NCBI GenBank assembly: GCA_021823555.1
Contig: JAKANW010000158.1
Coordinates: 1-6,805 of the forward strand
DNA from: Chloroflexota bacterium
Lineage (GTDB): Bacteria > Chloroflexota > Anaerolineae > Anaerolineales > Villigracilaceae
Length of the DNA stretch: 6,805 nucleotides
Direction of reading: 5' to 3'
Positions 6,585 through 6,805 of this stretch are shown here, one piece after another (position 1 is the stretch's first letter; every line of letters starts with the position of its first letter). The notes beneath the pieces were generated by a model. The model made no database searches, was not told the DNA's origin, and worked only from the letters and a program-made list of their open reading frames with translations. Made by a program: the position numbers and the translations under genes.

Positions 6585-6626
6585 GAAACAAAAAAAGCGA
6601 GCACTTGAAGGCTCGCTTTTTGTTTC
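6585..6626. terminator. Bidirectional intrinsic terminator
   Basis: The stem AAAAAGCGAGC (6592-6602) pairs with GCTCGCTTTTT (6611-6621) around an 8-base loop. Outer GAAAC (6585-6589) also pairs with GTTTC (6622-6626), leaving two bulged A residues. On the plus strand the GC stem is followed by five T, then GTTTCC; on the minus strand by seven T. It therefore ends the S1-domain gene, whose stop is 13 bases before it, and the converging gene, whose stop at 6640 is 13 bases away on the other side. Confidence 0.93.
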
Positions 6627-6639
6627 CAGGGGTGAAAAA

Positions 6640-6804
6640 CTATTGGCCCGACTGCAAACTAAATTCCTTCAAGAATTTCTCCTTGTTGGCCGAACGGGCG
6701 GTCTTTCCGCTGGAAGTTTTCACGATCCATTTCGGACCCACTACTTTTACGTAACGTAGGGCGATAGCCGAATTCTTGGTCACGTGCTGGCGGATGGCAT
6801 CGGC
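6640..6804 (-). CDS. C-terminal end of a probable AMP-forming acyl/acid-CoA synthetase
   Basis: Only the last 54 codons and the TAG stop (6640-6642) lie in the window; the gene continues past the right edge. The peptide begins ADAIRQHVTKNSAIALRY and continues through VVGPKWIVKTSSGKTARSA to KEKFLKEF. The pattern of an IR helix, a VVGP strand, then KTSSGK and R-A-KEKFL fits the A10 motif and end of the C-terminal lid domain of AMP-dependent synthetases (ANL superfamily). The lysine of SSGK (fragment residue 34) would be the one that acts in adenylate formation. The usual Pro before KTSSGK is Val here. Acyl-CoA ligase, fatty acyl-AMP ligase and acyl-carrier-protein synthetase cannot be told apart from this fragment. 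The shared terminator lies 13 bases beyond the stop. Confidence 0.65.
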   Translation of the reverse strand, partial: ADAIRQHVTKNSAIALRYVKVVGPKWIVKTSSGKTARSANKEKFLKEFSLQSGQ

Positions 6805-6805
6805 A

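Overview
The window is bacterial DNA of moderate to slightly high GC. It has tightly packed genes, E. coli-type sigma-70 promoters, good Shine-Dalgarno (SD) sites and a clear intrinsic terminator. The host cannot be named from sequence alone. The gene style (a two-S1-domain protein with a charged tail, and short CGTGTTGCG/CGCAACACG repeats between genes) reminds me of Chloroflexota of the Anaerolineae type, but that is a weak inference.

Left and centre (1-5618, minus strand): one apparent five-gene operon read right to left. The order is an Lrp/AsnC-family regulator (5112-5618), a glutamate-1-semialdehyde-aminomutase-like class III aminotransferase (3793-5097), a second class III omega-aminotransferase of the taurine/beta-alanine type (2391-3716), a CoA-acylating semialdehyde dehydrogenase of the methylmalonate-semialdehyde dehydrogenase family (821-2287), and a putrescine-aminotransferase-like gene cut by the left edge (1-793). 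Gaps are 14, 76, 103 and 27 bases. The 76-base gap carries two GC-rich hairpins and the 103-base gap carries a repeat cluster, so expression may be uneven along the operon.

The gene set fits catabolism of primary amines or omega-amino acids. The aminotransferases would move the amino group to pyruvate or 2-oxoglutarate and leave semialdehydes. The dehydrogenase would turn malonate or methylmalonate semialdehyde into acetyl- or propionyl-CoA. Putrescine and beta-alanine are the leading substrate guesses. The regulator, first in the operon, probably senses an amino acid or amine in this pathway and may control itself.

A 176-base AT-rich divergent region (5619-5794) holds two back-to-back sigma-70 promoters, each with a 17-base spacer. 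The minus promoter serves the operon. The plus promoter serves a 258-residue protein with two S1 RNA-binding domains and a highly charged tail (5795-6571). A bidirectional terminator (6585-6626) ends this gene and also the gene converging from the right edge, of which only the last 54 codons are present (6640-6804). Those codons end in what looks like the C-terminal lysine motif of an AMP-forming acyl/acid-CoA synthetase.

No RNA gene, CRISPR array, insertion sequence or phage signal was seen. The most notable points are three different class III aminotransferases stacked with one acylating dehydrogenase, a 32-of-33-base identity between two of those paralogues, and the structured intercistronic gaps.
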